This document shows, in pieces, positions 54,101 to 62,891 of a stretch of 64,000 nucleotides of DNA. A program made the translations under genes and the position numbers. The DNA is from Pseudomonadota bacterium. Its GTDB lineage: Bacteria; Pseudomonadota; Gammaproteobacteria; Steroidobacterales; Steroidobacteraceae. The notes under the pieces are model-generated. The model was not told the DNA's origin. It searched no databases and saw only the letters and a program-made list of their open reading frames with translations. Every line of letters starts with the position of its first letter. Position 1 is the stretch's first letter. The stretch lies in assembly GCA_016720075.1 (NCBI GenBank), contig JADJXW010000005.1, positions 186,001-250,000 of the forward strand. Direction: 5' to 3'.

Positions 54101-57021
54101 GGCGAACCATTGATGCTCAGTTCGACCTTCGTGTCCGGCGGATGCGCAATGGCGATGCGGATGCTGGGGATGGCCGGCAGCACGTCCGCGCGCGGCAGGA
54201 TCCAGCCGGATGAGGTCGACAGGCTTTCGATGTCGACGGACTCCTTGAGCTGGCCCACTGCGGCCCGGGCTGGCGCAGGCAGCAGGGCATCGAGGTTTTC
54301 GGCAGTGCGCTTCCAGCTGCCCACCGTGCCTACCGGAGCCGAGGTCGCGCTGGCCACCGTTGCGGTCAGCACCTCGGCCGCCACCTGTTCGTCGCCGCTG
54401 ATGCGGATCTCGACGCGCCGGTTGCGAGCCAGTGCCGCGGCATCCTTGCCAGAATCGATCGGCTCATCCGGTCCGAGGCCACGGGCGGTGATCGCCTCGT
54501 CTTCGAGCTGAAGCACGGACGCCAGGTACGAGGCCACCGCCTGGGCACGGGCCAGCGACAGCGCATGGTTGTCGGCGAACCGGCCCTGATTGCGCGCGGC
54601 GATCGGCTGGCTGTCGGTATGACCCACGGCTTCGATCTTCACGTTGCGGCGCCCGCGCCACTGCGCCGCGATCTCATCCAGCGCCTTGCGATCCGTCGCC
54701 GCCAGTTCATCGCTGAGCGTGGCGAAGCGCGGCGTCAGTCGGTAGTCCTGGCCGCGATAGCGCGCGGCGCCGCCGCTGAGCACATTGCTCACCGCGCCGG
54801 TCTGGGCCTGCAGCTGCCCGGCGGTGCTGAACTGCGCCAGCGCGCGGATTTCAATTTCGCCATCGCGGCCGGATGAGGCCTGCGTGCGCAGCCGCAGCAC
54901 CCGGGTCTCGCCGGCGGCCACCGGCCCCAGACTGAAGGTCAGTTGCGCGCCATCGATGCGGGGCTCGGCAACACTCGCATTTTCTGCGTTGCGCGCACTG
55001 GCGGGAAGATACTGCAGACCCTCCGGCAGCATCACTCGCAGGCGCGCGCTGCGCACCGGCACCGCGCCGTTCGCGAAGCGCAGCACATGCTCGAGGTTGC
55101 GGGCATCCAGCACGACGGTTTCCAGCCCAAGGTGCGCCTCGCCCTTCGGCGCGGGACGGTCGCGCAGCCTGAAGTCGGCGCGCCACAACTGGCCGGCACG
55201 CACCTCGGCGAACTGCGAGCGCGGATTCCGGGCGGCGAGCACCGGCTGCTGGCACGGCGCGAATTCCAGCTCTGGCGCGAGCGTCACGTCATCCAGCTGC
55301 ACCACGTGCGCGCCGGGCAAGACGCCTTCGAAATGATACTTGCCCTGCTCGTCGGTCAGCGCGTAGCGCCCGTCCTCGAGGTAAACACGCACGCCCGCGA
55401 CACCGGGAAGGCTCTCGCTGCCCTTGTCGCAGCTGCCGTTGACCACGCGGCCGGCGATGAACCCCGCGTCATTGAACAGGTCCGAGCGCAGCTCGATGCC
55501 GGCCTGCGCCTGGTTGGAACGCACGCCTTCGACCGCCACGGCTTCGGCAGTGTTGACCAGGCGCGCGCCGGATTCTCCGGACACCACCTCGACCACATAG
55601 CGCAGCGTATGCGCTCCACCCACCACCAGGCGACCGAGGGAGTACACGAGCGTGCGCCCGTCGGTGGATATCGTGGGGTCGGCGAGGACGCGATCGTTGA
55701 GGCGCGAGGACCCCTTGCGGTAACGCAACCCTGCCGGCAGGTGGTCGCGGATCTCCACCGCGCGGAAGTCGCCGCTGCCGGAGTTGTTGTTCAGGGTCAG
55801 CGTGTACTGCAGCACATCGCCGACGGACGCCTGGTTCGCGCTGACGATCTTCTGCAGGAACAGCTCGGTACCGGCCGGATCCAGCGGCACGTCCACGACG
55901 GCCACGCCGGGTGGATCGGGAACCGTGAAGCTGTTGCCGAATGAGCCCGCGCCGAGCTGGAACGGCGCACCGGGCAGCAGCTGCAGCTGCGCCACCGGCA
56001 CCTCCGACGGCGCGGCGTAGCCTGCGGGCGGCGTGATCACCAGCCGGTAGTCACCCGGCGTCACCAACGGGAATCGGAACACGCCGGCTGGCAGGTTGTA
56101 GGTCGTGCCGCCGCTGTCGGTCACGGCCTGGCCGGTCACCATCACCGCGGGATACCGACTCACGCCATCATCCCCGAACACGGTGGCCGCCGCATTGGTG
56201 GCGGCATTGACGAGCTCGACGCGGGCGCCGTTCACCGGCTGCCCCGTGCGTGAATCGAATACGAGGCCGAACGGATCCACCAGCGCCGAGTCGGCGGCGA
56301 TGTCGGTGGGCGTCAGCGGATCGGTGTAGCTGGCGGTGATGGACTCATCGCGCCGCACCTGCAGCACGCAGTCATTGGGCGTGACGGCGCTGGCGGCGGT
56401 GGGCACATGCCCCACGAACACGCCGGTGTCCAAGCCCGTTTCGGTGAGCCGCAGGCGCTCCACGTCACCGGCCACGCTGCGCACGGTGACTTCCACCGTG
56501 TCGCGCAACGTGTCATTGCGGTTCTGGTCGCCATCGGTCAGGCGGATGAAGGCCGGCTCTCCACCATGCACCACGGTGCTGGCGGCAAGAGGCGTGGCCT
56601 GCGAGGGATCAAGGACAGTGCCGTCCTGGCGCAGCGGCGCGCCCAGGTCGCTGAATGCGCCATTGGCGAAACACTGCGTGGGCCCGACCGAGGGAACGGT
56701 CGGTGCGCCGGAGGAAAACTGCAGGATCTCCGCTATCGCGGAAGTCCGCGCCACCTGCACCGAGAGCTGGGTCGTATTCGACTGCACGGTGCGCGAGGTG
56801 GTGCCAACGCTGTACTGCAGCGTGGCGGTATTGGTGATGTTCGTGCCCGGCGCCGTCTGCGCCCAGGCACCCGGCATCAGGCCGTTCAGCAACAGCAGCG
56901 CCGCCGCGGTCCAGCGCGTTTTGCGCCGGCCCACGAACGCGCTTTGGGCGGAGTGGCTTTTCGCCACCCCGCCCATCGCGCTTACCGAAGTTGCCGAGGT
57001 CGACCTAGGCATGCACCGCAT
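51106..57021 (-). CDS. Giant DUF11/OmpA-domain surface protein with probable beta-barrel
   Basis: Up to 1,971 residues; ATG 56976 is a possible shorter start. Signal-like helix TAAALLLLNGLMPGAWA, then NITNTATLQYSVG, shared with neighbouring secreted proteins. Visible parts are a DUF11 domain (LFLQKIVSANQASVGDVLQY, near residue 390), an SdrD-like/carboxypeptidase-like fold (GVAGVRVYLEDGRYALTDEQ, near 545), an OmpA-type domain (KIEAVGHTDSQPIAARNQGR to ARNRRVEIRI, near 800-875), further Ig-like parts, and from about 1230 aromatic strand-rich sequence (DRYYTIYGDASEQRFEAASR) to the end, likely an outer-membrane barrel. Possibly anchors or displays the DUF11 proteins encoded upstream in the same direction. 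Confidence 0.82.
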   Translation of the reverse strand: MRCMPRSTSATSVSAMGGVAKSHSAQSAFVGRRKTRWTAAALLLLNGLMPGAWAQTAPGTNITNTATLQYSVGTTSRTVQSNTTQLSVQVARTSAIAEILQFSSGAPTVPSVGPTQCFANGAFSDLGAPLRQDGTVLDPSQATPLAASTVVHGGEPAFIRLTDGDQNRNDTLRDTVEVTVRSVAGDVERLRLTETGLDTGVFVGHVPTAASAVTPNDCVLQVRRDESITASYTDPLTPTDIAADSALVDPFGLVFDSRTGQPVNGARVELVNAATNAAATVFGDDGVSRYPAVMVTGQAVTDSGGTTYNLPAGVFRFPLVTPGDYRLVITPPAGYAAPSEVPVAQLQLLPGAPFQLGAGSFGNSFTVPDPPGVAVVDVPLDPAGTELFLQKIVSANQASVGDVLQYTLTLNNNSGSGDFRAVEIRDHLPAGLRYRKGSSRLNDRVLADPTISTDGRTLVYSLGRLVVGGAHTLRYVVEVVSGESGARLVNTAEAVAVEGVRSNQAQAGIELRSDLFNDAGFIAGRVVNGSCDKGSESLPGVAGVRVYLEDGRYALTDEQGKYHFEGVLPGAHVVQLDDVTLAPELEFAPCQQPVLAARNPRSQFAEVRAGQLWRADFRLRDRPAPKGEAHLGLETVVLDARNLEHVLRFANGAVPVRSARLRVMLPEGLQYLPASARNAENASVAEPRIDGAQLTFSLGPVAAGETRVLRLRTQASSGRDGEIEIRALAQFSTAGQLQAQTGAVSNVLSGGAARYRGQDYRLTPRFATLSDELAATDRKALDEIAAQWRGRRNVKIEAVGHTDSQPIAARNQGRFADNHALSLARAQAVASYLASVLQLEDEAITARGLGPDEPIDSGKDAAALARNRRVEIRISGDEQVAAEVLTATVASATSAPVGTVGSWKRTAENLDALLPAPARAAVGQLKESVDIESLSTSSGWILPRADVLPAIPSIRIAIAHPPDTKVELSINGSPVDGLNFDGLERNKAGTLAVSQWRGVDLKEGENRLTARILDASGSVKSTLERSIHYGDGAVRAELVREKSRLSADGTSRPVIALRLFDRFNKPARAGTLGSFRVDAPYRSAWEVDSLYENQLIATGPREPTFEVDTDGMALIELEPTAQSGTALVRLRFNDRLTHELRVWLEPASREWILVGLAAGNALQQSISKNLTAATTAGEEEGYQQDGRVAFFAKGTVLGKYLLTAAFDSTRDRDELERRLLGAIEPDRYYTIYGDASEQRFEAASREKLYLKLERGRFYTLFGDYETGLGVTELSRYSRTLTGVKAEREGDVLSFQMFATDTDQDYVRDGMQGDGTSGLYRLSRRQIVINSDKVRLEIRDRLRPEQVIERRPLSRFSDYSIDYFDGTLFFRQPVPSRDTDFNPVFIVAEYEVQGGRKSVTAGGRAAVKLVDDKVEVGASLVHQGAAAGDTDLAGLDLRWKISDATRLKAEVARSRSDDPLRADGASAYLAELQHVTERVDARLYVREQQAGFGLDQQLGVDSGARRAGLDGRVRMGQHWLARGELYQQEVLDTGASRVQATAEVRRESANVKLGVGLRDVRDESPTAPTLISTQGFVGGSVELWQDRIQLRASQDIGLRSSDASSDFPARSLVGIDYRWRPNTTFFADYEHASGAALDSDTTRLGVRTQPWHGAQLQSSVGQQFTENGARLYNSLGLTQGWTLNERWSLDVGVDQNRTLRGATLRPLNDRVPLASGSMNDDFLAAFAGALYRTSLWTFTSRLEQRHSDAEQRWIFTGGFYREPKAGHAFSAATQFMDSDSRLAAGTDSRSSDIRLSWAFRPETSRWMVLNRLDWRTERSGAAAAKVEAARIVDNFNSSWQITPGSQLGLQLAVRYGRSTFGSESYSGLATLMGFDYRHDLNAWLDIGTHGTMTRSWKSGVGEHAVGIDLGATPVRNVWVAVGYNFKGATDRDFDANRYIAQGVYVNFRIKADQDTFKDLSLRSLRPDRGGAR

Positions 57022-57062
57022 CGCGGCAGCAGGCCCAGGTCCGCTGACTGATCATGGCGCAA

Positions 57063-58121
57063 TCAGTTGATGGTGACCCGGAACACGAAGGTCGCCACGT
57101 TGCCGGGCCCCACGTTGCTCAGCGTGCCCACGGTCGCCGTGAGGCTGGCCGGTGGCGTCGTGGCGCAGTTGGGCGGATCGGCAACGGGATTGCCGTTCAG
57201 CGTCATGCTGCCGCAGACGAAAGTGGTGTTGGCCGGAATCGAGTCGCCAATCGCAACCAGATCGGCCGGTGCCGCACCGCTGTTGGTCAGCGTGATGGTG
57301 TACTGCACCGTGGCCCCGGGAATGGGCTTGGGATTGGTGGGCTGCAGGGTGTCGGTCTGCACGGCGGCCACCTTCGTGGCAGCCAATGCGGGTCCCACGA
57401 TGTAGTACTGGTCGTCGGCGAAAGCGTCACCGTCGCGAGCGGTCTGGCCGCCCGTGGCGCTGTCCGCGAACACGATCTGCACGCTGTTCGGGTCATCGGC
57501 CACGAGCAGCGCCGCCGCGGCGTCGGCATCCAGGTCCGCAAGCGACGTCGCCACGCGGGTGATGGCCGTCAGCCGCACATTGGCCGCCGTCGCATTGGCC
57601 GCGGTCAACGGCGAATCAGCCAGGACGAACACGTAGACGCAGGCGTCCTCGGCCAGCGTCGGCACGGTGGTGGCCGTTTCGCCCGCATAAGCTGGCGTGG
57701 TCGTGGTCGCCGGCACGCAGGCCGCGCTGGAAACACGCACCACCTGGTTGGCGATCTGGAAAGCGTCGGCATTGCCGAACAGCGTGCCGCCGGTGTTGTC
57801 GGCCGTGAATTCGTAGCCCTGCGCGCCGTTGCCGGTGTTGGTGAGCTTGAAGGCGGTCACCACCGCCGTGGCACCGGGCGTGGTGTTCGTGGGCGCCGTG
57901 TTGGTTTCGATCAGGTTCAGGTCGATCTTCCGATCCACCACGAACTGCGCGGCCGGGCTGTCCACCTGCGTCTGGGGCACGCCACCCACCGTGTAGTTCA
58001 CGGAAGCGGTGTTGCTGATCGTCACGCCGGCATCCGTGCCTGCGGCGTGCGCCATCGAGCCCCAGGCCGCCGACATCGCGACCAAGAGACCCACTGTACG
58101 TTTCAAACTCATCGTCTTCAT
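57063..58121 (-). CDS. Secreted DUF11-type repeat protein
   Basis: 352 residues from ATG 58121 with AAGGAG seven bases upstream. Signal peptide TVGLLVAMSAAWGSMAHA, then VTISNTASVNYTVGGVPQT, an Asp/Thr/Ala-rich beta-sandwich region, and a DUF11-type C-terminal part (ATVQYTITLTNSGAAPADL) ending FVFRVTIN. The upstream frame to 58160 overlaps the next gene and is not used. It lies between the giant protein gene (gap 41) and the 172-residue secreted protein (gap 35). Confidence 0.78.
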   Translation of the reverse strand: MKTMSLKRTVGLLVAMSAAWGSMAHAAGTDAGVTISNTASVNYTVGGVPQTQVDSPAAQFVVDRKIDLNLIETNTAPTNTTPGATAVVTAFKLTNTGNGAQGYEFTADNTGGTLFGNADAFQIANQVVRVSSAACVPATTTTPAYAGETATTVPTLAEDACVYVFVLADSPLTAANATAANVRLTAITRVATSLADLDADAAAALLVADDPNSVQIVFADSATGGQTARDGDAFADDQYYIVGPALAATKVAAVQTDTLQPTNPKPIPGATVQYTITLTNSGAAPADLVAIGDSIPANTTFVCGSMTLNGNPVADPPNCATTPPASLTATVGTLSNVGPGNVATFVFRVTIN

Positions 58122-58156
58122 TGCCAACTCCTTGTCAGCTTCGGTAATGCTTGGAT

Positions 58157-58675
58157 TCAACGCAGGCGCGCGCTGTAGCGCACGCTGGTGGACTGGTTCG
58201 CGCCGATGCTGCCGTTCAGCATCCAGCGCAGGTGACGCACATCCTCGGCGCGCGCGGCTCGCTTGGTGCCATTCGCCTCGGTCACCACGAGATCAGCCAG
58301 CGCCACGAAAGACTTGCCGTCCAGCGAATACAGGACGCGCGTTTCGGCGCCCGCGACGGAATCCGCGACCAGCGTCATGTGCTCGGGCACGGCCTGGTTG
58401 ATGACCACGTTGGCCGCGGCGCTGGCGCAGCTGTTGCGCGCCGTGGTCTGCCAGACCACCTGGTCACCGGGCACCACCTTGGTGGCCGGCATCAGCGTCA
58501 CCTTGCGCGCACCGTCGGCGCCGGCGACGCTCTGTTCCTGCAGCGCCTGGGTTTCCAGGCTGACACAGGCACCGGCTGCCGGTGCAGGCTGGGCCGCGTT
58601 GGTCGCGGCCGCCGCGAGCGAGAGACTCACCGCATATGCCAGTGTCCGCGCCGTATTGTGCTTGCGCATTGTCAT
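58157..58675 (-). CDS. Short secreted DUF11-like protein
   Basis: Up to 172 residues. Starts at 58675 or, with AGAGGGG better spaced, at ATG 58669. Signal peptide AYAVSLSLAAAATNAA, then a single beta-sandwich (PGDQVVWQTTARNSCASAAA, VINQAVPEHMTLVADSVAG, VLYSLDGKSFVALADL) ending TSVRYSARLR. It corresponds to one DUF11 module with its own signal peptide. Same strand as, and between, the two longer DUF11 genes (gaps of 35 and 15 bases). Confidence 0.75.
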   Translation of the reverse strand: MTMRKHNTARTLAYAVSLSLAAAATNAAQPAPAAGACVSLETQALQEQSVAGADGARKVTLMPATKVVPGDQVVWQTTARNSCASAAANVVINQAVPEHMTLVADSVAGAETRVLYSLDGKSFVALADLVVTEANGTKRAARAEDVRHLRWMLNGSIGANQSTSVRYSARLR

Positions 58676-58690
58676 GACCCCTCTGATCGA

Positions 58691-59683
58691 TTAATTGATG
58701 GTTGCCGAGAACTGGATGGTCTGCGGTCCGCTGGCCTGCGTCAGGTTGCCCAGGCCAACCACGACGCGCGGCGCCGGCGTGGATTCGAAGCCGCCGGCGT
58801 CATCGCCGGTGATGTCGGTCTGCACCACGCCGTTCAGGCGCAGGCTGCCGGACGCATAGGTGGTGTTGGCCGGAATCACGTCGGCGAACAGCGCCGTGCC
58901 CGCGGTGCCGGTGCCGGTAGGCGTGATCACCACGGTGTAGGTGATCGTGGCGCCCGGTATCGCGCGATTGCCGCCGAACTGATCGGTGACCGCCTGCGAC
59001 TTCACGGCCGACAGCGCGATGTTGCTGACGATGTAGGTGCCGGTGCGCACGGCCTGCGCGCCGCTCAATCCCACCACCGCATCCACGCCGCCCACGCCGG
59101 CACCCGTGAACACCGTGCCGGGCGCGCCCACGCCACCGCTGCGCGCGGCCGTGAGCTGGCTGATGCCGGTGTCACCGGAGTTCAGTCCCGCCGGGATGTT
59201 GTTCAGCACCAGCACCGTCACCGCGCCGTCGGCGGCCAGCGGGACCGGCGAGCCGGGCACATAGGCCGTATCGCCCGGCGAGAAGCCCGGCGTGCCATCG
59301 GAATCCAGATAGATGGCCGTCGGCGTCGACAGCACTGGATCGAACTGGTCGCCGGTGGCGATGGTGGACAGCGGCGTGAGCACGACACTGTCGGCGCCGT
59401 TGCCCGTATTGGTCACCAGGTACGAGATGACGCGATTGGCGTCGCCGGGAGCGACAGGAACGCTCGGCGTCTGCACGACGGCGCTGACGTTGAGGATCTG
59501 CGCCACGGTCACCGAAGTTGGGTTGGACGTCGCCGTGACGGTCGAACCCCCGACGTCGTAGGTGACGGAGGCCGTATTGGTGATCGGCGTTCCCACGGCC
59601 GTGCCGACGGCCATCGCGCAGGGGGTAAGGCAGACCATGCCGACCAGCGCAAGCAGTCGACCGTGCATTCCATTGCTCAGCAT
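58691..59683 (-). CDS. Secreted DUF11-type protein
   Basis: 330 residues from ATG 59683 with GGAG eight bases upstream. Signal peptide LLALVGMVCLTPCAMA, then PITNTASVTYDVGGSTVT, which matches the N-terminal signature of the giant protein and of the 57063-58121 product. A middle region (GNGADSVVLTPLSTIATGDQ) and a terminal DUF11-like module (GATITYTVVITPTGTGTAGT) end TIQFSATIN. A duplicated 22-base-spaced motif lies about 80 bases upstream. Confidence 0.78.
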   Translation of the reverse strand: MLSNGMHGRLLALVGMVCLTPCAMAVGTAVGTPITNTASVTYDVGGSTVTATSNPTSVTVAQILNVSAVVQTPSVPVAPGDANRVISYLVTNTGNGADSVVLTPLSTIATGDQFDPVLSTPTAIYLDSDGTPGFSPGDTAYVPGSPVPLAADGAVTVLVLNNIPAGLNSGDTGISQLTAARSGGVGAPGTVFTGAGVGGVDAVVGLSGAQAVRTGTYIVSNIALSAVKSQAVTDQFGGNRAIPGATITYTVVITPTGTGTAGTALFADVIPANTTYASGSLRLNGVVQTDITGDDAGGFESTPAPRVVVGLGNLTQASGPQTIQFSATIN

Positions 59684-59760
59684 TCGATGAACTCCATGGC
59701 CGCGTCCTTGCGACAGAAGATTGCCACTATTCTTGTCAAATCAAAGGCGGGCCGCTCGAA

Positions 59761-59800
59761 GCGGCTCACATTTTCCGCACTGGCGGCTAAAGTTTTCCGC
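59761..59800 (-). promoter_or_regulatory. Tandem 22-base-spaced motif upstream of a DUF11 gene
   Basis: On the plus strand GCGGCTCACATTTTCCGC (59761-59778) is followed 22 bases later by GCGGCTAAAGTTTTCCGC (59783-59800), 15 of 18 positions identical. The second copy recurs, with one change, upstream of the next DUF11 gene at 63037-63054. The 169-base gap between genes contains little else. A 22-base repeat equals two helical turns, as for a regulator binding as a tandem dimer. Confidence 0.5.
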
Positions 59801-59852
59801 TGCGCCGTCGCACCTTGCACAGTTCTCGTTTTTCCGAGGCGAATGCGCTCGC

Positions 59853-62800
59853 CTAGCGGATGCGGACCGTGAAGCGGATCACGAAGCTGGGGTTGCCGCT
59901 GTCTGATGCCGCCGCGAAGGTTCCGGCGGGCGCGATGCGCAGTCCCTTGACGTTGCCATCGAAGCCATTGGCGTCCGGCACCGGGGCGTAACTGAACGGC
60001 GCAACACCACCGGGGCTGGACGAGTAGCCGACGTGGATGGCCGGGTTGAAGGTGAGGCCGCTGGCAGGCGTTCCATCGACGAACTCGACGACCGGGGTCC
60101 CGCACGATGCTGCGACGCACAACTCCGTGTCCGACGGAATCACATCGGTCAGCAGCAGCGTTCCGGCATCTGCCGCGCCAGGCCCGCTGTTGGTCACGGT
60201 GATGGCATAACGAACGATGGCGCCGGGGACGCGCTTGGGGTTGGACGTGCCATTGGCGGGATCAGAGATCACGCTCGACTGCTTCTGCACGCCGATCAGC
60301 GGCAACGGCGCGGTAACGGTGAAGCCGCCGATCCCCAGATCCGTGATCGTGCCTTCGACGCCCTCCGTCGACGTCACCCGGGCCGTCCAGGCACCCACCG
60401 GGGCGGAACCGGACAGGGTATAGGCGTATTGGTACGTGCGGGTTGCGCCATCGGCGTCGGAAAAATCGCTCATCGACACGCCGTTCAGCACCGTGGCGCC
60501 GTTTGGATCAAGAAGCGTCAGGCTCGCCCCGGTGATGTCGGCATCGCCAAACGGATCGCTCACCACGGCGCGGATGAACACCGTGCTGCCGCGGACGAAA
60601 CTGCCGGCAAGGCTTCCGGCAGGCATGCCCGCGTCGTAGCTGAGCACGCTGTCGACGTTGATCACCGTGAGCGCGTTGAGCTCGACGCGGGAATAGCCGC
60701 CACCGTTGTATGGCGTCACCGCGACGCGGCGGTTGCTGGCGTTGTTGCTGTTGTTGTTGATGGTCAGAGTGAAGGTCGAGCCAGCCGGCGCGGTGGCCGC
60801 AGCCATGCTCAGCGTGAAGCTGTAGGCAACCACGCCCGTCGACATGCCCGTGATGGTACGCGTGGTCGTTCCCAGCGGGCCCAGCGCGGAGTTGCTCAGC
60901 GAAACCGTGACCGTCCGGGTGGTGTTGTTCGATCCCGTGCGGGCCAGCAGCAGCACGACGTTGTAGTTACCCGCCGCCAGACCCAGGTTGCGCTGCAGGG
61001 GCGGCGTCGATAGCCAGGTCAGTGACTGGTTGTTGCCGTCGATGGTGACCACCGGATGCGAGCCCGTCGGTCGCTGGCGCGAGAGCGCACGCGAGGGATC
61101 GCTCCACAGGTAGAGCTGCTTGGTTCCGCTGCCGGGCACCTGCGAGGGGGAAACGACAACCTGCGGCGCGGTGACGGCGGCGCCGACGCCGGCGGGATTG
61201 GTGATGCTGGCCGTGTTGTCGAGCGTGGCCCCGGGCGATGTGCCGGCGGCGATCTCGACATCGAACACGACGGTGACACTGCCGCTGGCCGGGACATTGA
61301 TTGCGCTCACGTTGAGCGCACCGGTGCCATTGGCGCCGGTGCCCGAGCCAGTGGTCGTGTAGGTGGCGCCGGCAGGCACGCTGACCATGTTGAAGGAGGT
61401 GATATTGCCGGGGAAGTCATCACTGAGACTGATCCCGGTGGTGGCCACACCCGAGCTGTCGGTGATCGTGATCGTGTAGCGCAGCGTGTCGCCCGGCGCC
61501 GCCTCCACGCCGTTCAGGTCACTGACCGTCTTGCTCGACGTCGACAGGTTGGAACCCAGCACGGTGACCGTGTCGGTGGAACTGTTGTTGCCATTGGTCA
61601 GTTCGACCGTGCCGGTGGCGCTGACAGTCGCCGTATTGGCGACACTGACGTTCTGCGCCGTGTTTCCCGGCGGAAAAACGCCATTGCCGATCGCCACCGT
61701 CAGCACCAGCGCCGGAAGCGACTGACCGGGGAGCAGGAACCCGGTGTTGGGATGCGTGCAGGTGACCACCTGCCCCACCGCGCCGCAGGTCCACCCGGTG
61801 CCGGTGCCGGACACGAAGGTGAGACCCGCGACCAGCGTGTCGGTGACGGTGATCGGATAGTCCACGGCGATCACGCCGACGCCGGTGCCGTTGGCCACCT
61901 GCAGCGAATAGCTGGCGTTGGTACCGACGGTGAAATTGCCGGCATGCGTCTTGGTGATCGACAGGTCAACCACCGGCTCGCTGGTCACGCTGACGATCTG
62001 CGCGGTCAACAGCACGCGATCCCCGCCCGCCGAGTAGGTGGTGGTCGCCGAGGTCTGTCCCGGCACCAGCAGGGAAGACACGTTGTACGTGTCGACGTCC
62101 ACGCCGTAGCTGGTATCGGTACCGGTGCCGAAATTGCTGATCGTGCCGTCGAACTGCTGCACGAGCGGCACGCTGCCTGCAGGGGCTATGCCGTCATCCA
62201 GCGTCGAGCCGTTGAAGGTGAGCGACTCGGAGAACCCGCCGCTGTTGCCGGAGTTGCCGGGGTCCCCCTCCCAGGTGATGGCCGTGAACTTGCCATCGAT
62301 GCCGCTGGTGGGGATCCGAAAGCCATCCGGCACCAGGGAAATCGACGAAGCCAGGAAGGTCTGAAGGCCATGGAAGATATTGATCGCTCGCAGCGGTTCG
62401 CTGGCGGAGCCGTAGACAACCACGAGACTCCAGCCGGCCACCACCGTGGATGTCGCGCAGTAGTCGCCACCGCTGTCGACGGTCAGGCCGGTGAACGAAT
62501 AGGAGCCGTTGCCACTGACCAGGCTGGTGACATCCGCGACACCGCCGAAGAACTCACGTCCATCGGTCAGTACCTCATCGAAGACATTGGCGCCACCGGC
62601 ACTGATCGTGTTGCCGTTGAAGGTCACCGACGTATCCGGCGTGGAGCCCGAGCCTCCCCAGTACAGGTATGCCGCCACGATGCTGGCGCCAGAAGGAACC
62701 CCGCTCAGGGTCCCGGTATTGGAACCCACCAGCGTGCAGCCGTTGGTGGCAGAGGAACGCAGGCTGCCGCCGGTGACTACATAGTTGTACTGCCCGGTGA

Positions 62801-62891
62801 AGCGCGTGGAGCGCGTGATGGCGGTGGCCTGGGCCGTCACGGCCCACAAGGCAAGGACACACAGTGCTATCAGGCTTGAACGAAGCTTCAT
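59853..62891 (-). CDS. Large secreted DUF11 adhesin-like protein
   Basis: 1,012 residues from ATG 62891 (MKLRSSLIALCVLALWAVTAQATA). An N-terminal domain near residues 25-310 (AYLYWGGSGSTPDTSVTFNG, GWSLVVVYGSASEPLRAINI) resembles surface-protein DUF3344-like folds. DUF11 modules follow (VDLSITKTHAGNFTVGTNAS near 320, LRYTITITDSSGVATTGISL near 475), a second sandwich region near 600-850, and a final DUF11 module (GAIVRYAITVTNSGPGAADA) ending FVIRFTVRIR. Very rich in Thr, Ser, Gly and Asn; no LPXTG or PEP-CTERM tail is seen. Likely exported and surface-associated. The in-frame extension to 62975 precedes the signal peptide. Confidence 0.8.
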   Translation of the reverse strand: MKLRSSLIALCVLALWAVTAQATAITRSTRFTGQYNYVVTGGSLRSSATNGCTLVGSNTGTLSGVPSGASIVAAYLYWGGSGSTPDTSVTFNGNTISAGGANVFDEVLTDGREFFGGVADVTSLVSGNGSYSFTGLTVDSGGDYCATSTVVAGWSLVVVYGSASEPLRAINIFHGLQTFLASSISLVPDGFRIPTSGIDGKFTAITWEGDPGNSGNSGGFSESLTFNGSTLDDGIAPAGSVPLVQQFDGTISNFGTGTDTSYGVDVDTYNVSSLLVPGQTSATTTYSAGGDRVLLTAQIVSVTSEPVVDLSITKTHAGNFTVGTNASYSLQVANGTGVGVIAVDYPITVTDTLVAGLTFVSGTGTGWTCGAVGQVVTCTHPNTGFLLPGQSLPALVLTVAIGNGVFPPGNTAQNVSVANTATVSATGTVELTNGNNSSTDTVTVLGSNLSTSSKTVSDLNGVEAAPGDTLRYTITITDSSGVATTGISLSDDFPGNITSFNMVSVPAGATYTTTGSGTGANGTGALNVSAINVPASGSVTVVFDVEIAAGTSPGATLDNTASITNPAGVGAAVTAPQVVVSPSQVPGSGTKQLYLWSDPSRALSRQRPTGSHPVVTIDGNNQSLTWLSTPPLQRNLGLAAGNYNVVLLLARTGSNNTTRTVTVSLSNSALGPLGTTTRTITGMSTGVVAYSFTLSMAAATAPAGSTFTLTINNNSNNASNRRVAVTPYNGGGYSRVELNALTVINVDSVLSYDAGMPAGSLAGSFVRGSTVFIRAVVSDPFGDADITGASLTLLDPNGATVLNGVSMSDFSDADGATRTYQYAYTLSGSAPVGAWTARVTSTEGVEGTITDLGIGGFTVTAPLPLIGVQKQSSVISDPANGTSNPKRVPGAIVRYAITVTNSGPGAADAGTLLLTDVIPSDTELCVAASCGTPVVEFVDGTPASGLTFNPAIHVGYSSSPGGVAPFSYAPVPDANGFDGNVKGLRIAPAGTFAAASDSGNPSFVIRFTVRIR

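Noticed and set aside
61056..62879. A 607-codon plus-strand open frame opposite the large DUF11 gene
   Set aside because: Gly/Arg/Ala/Asp-rich antisense shadow with no recognisable fold; the minus-strand gene has a signal peptide and repeated DUF11 modules.
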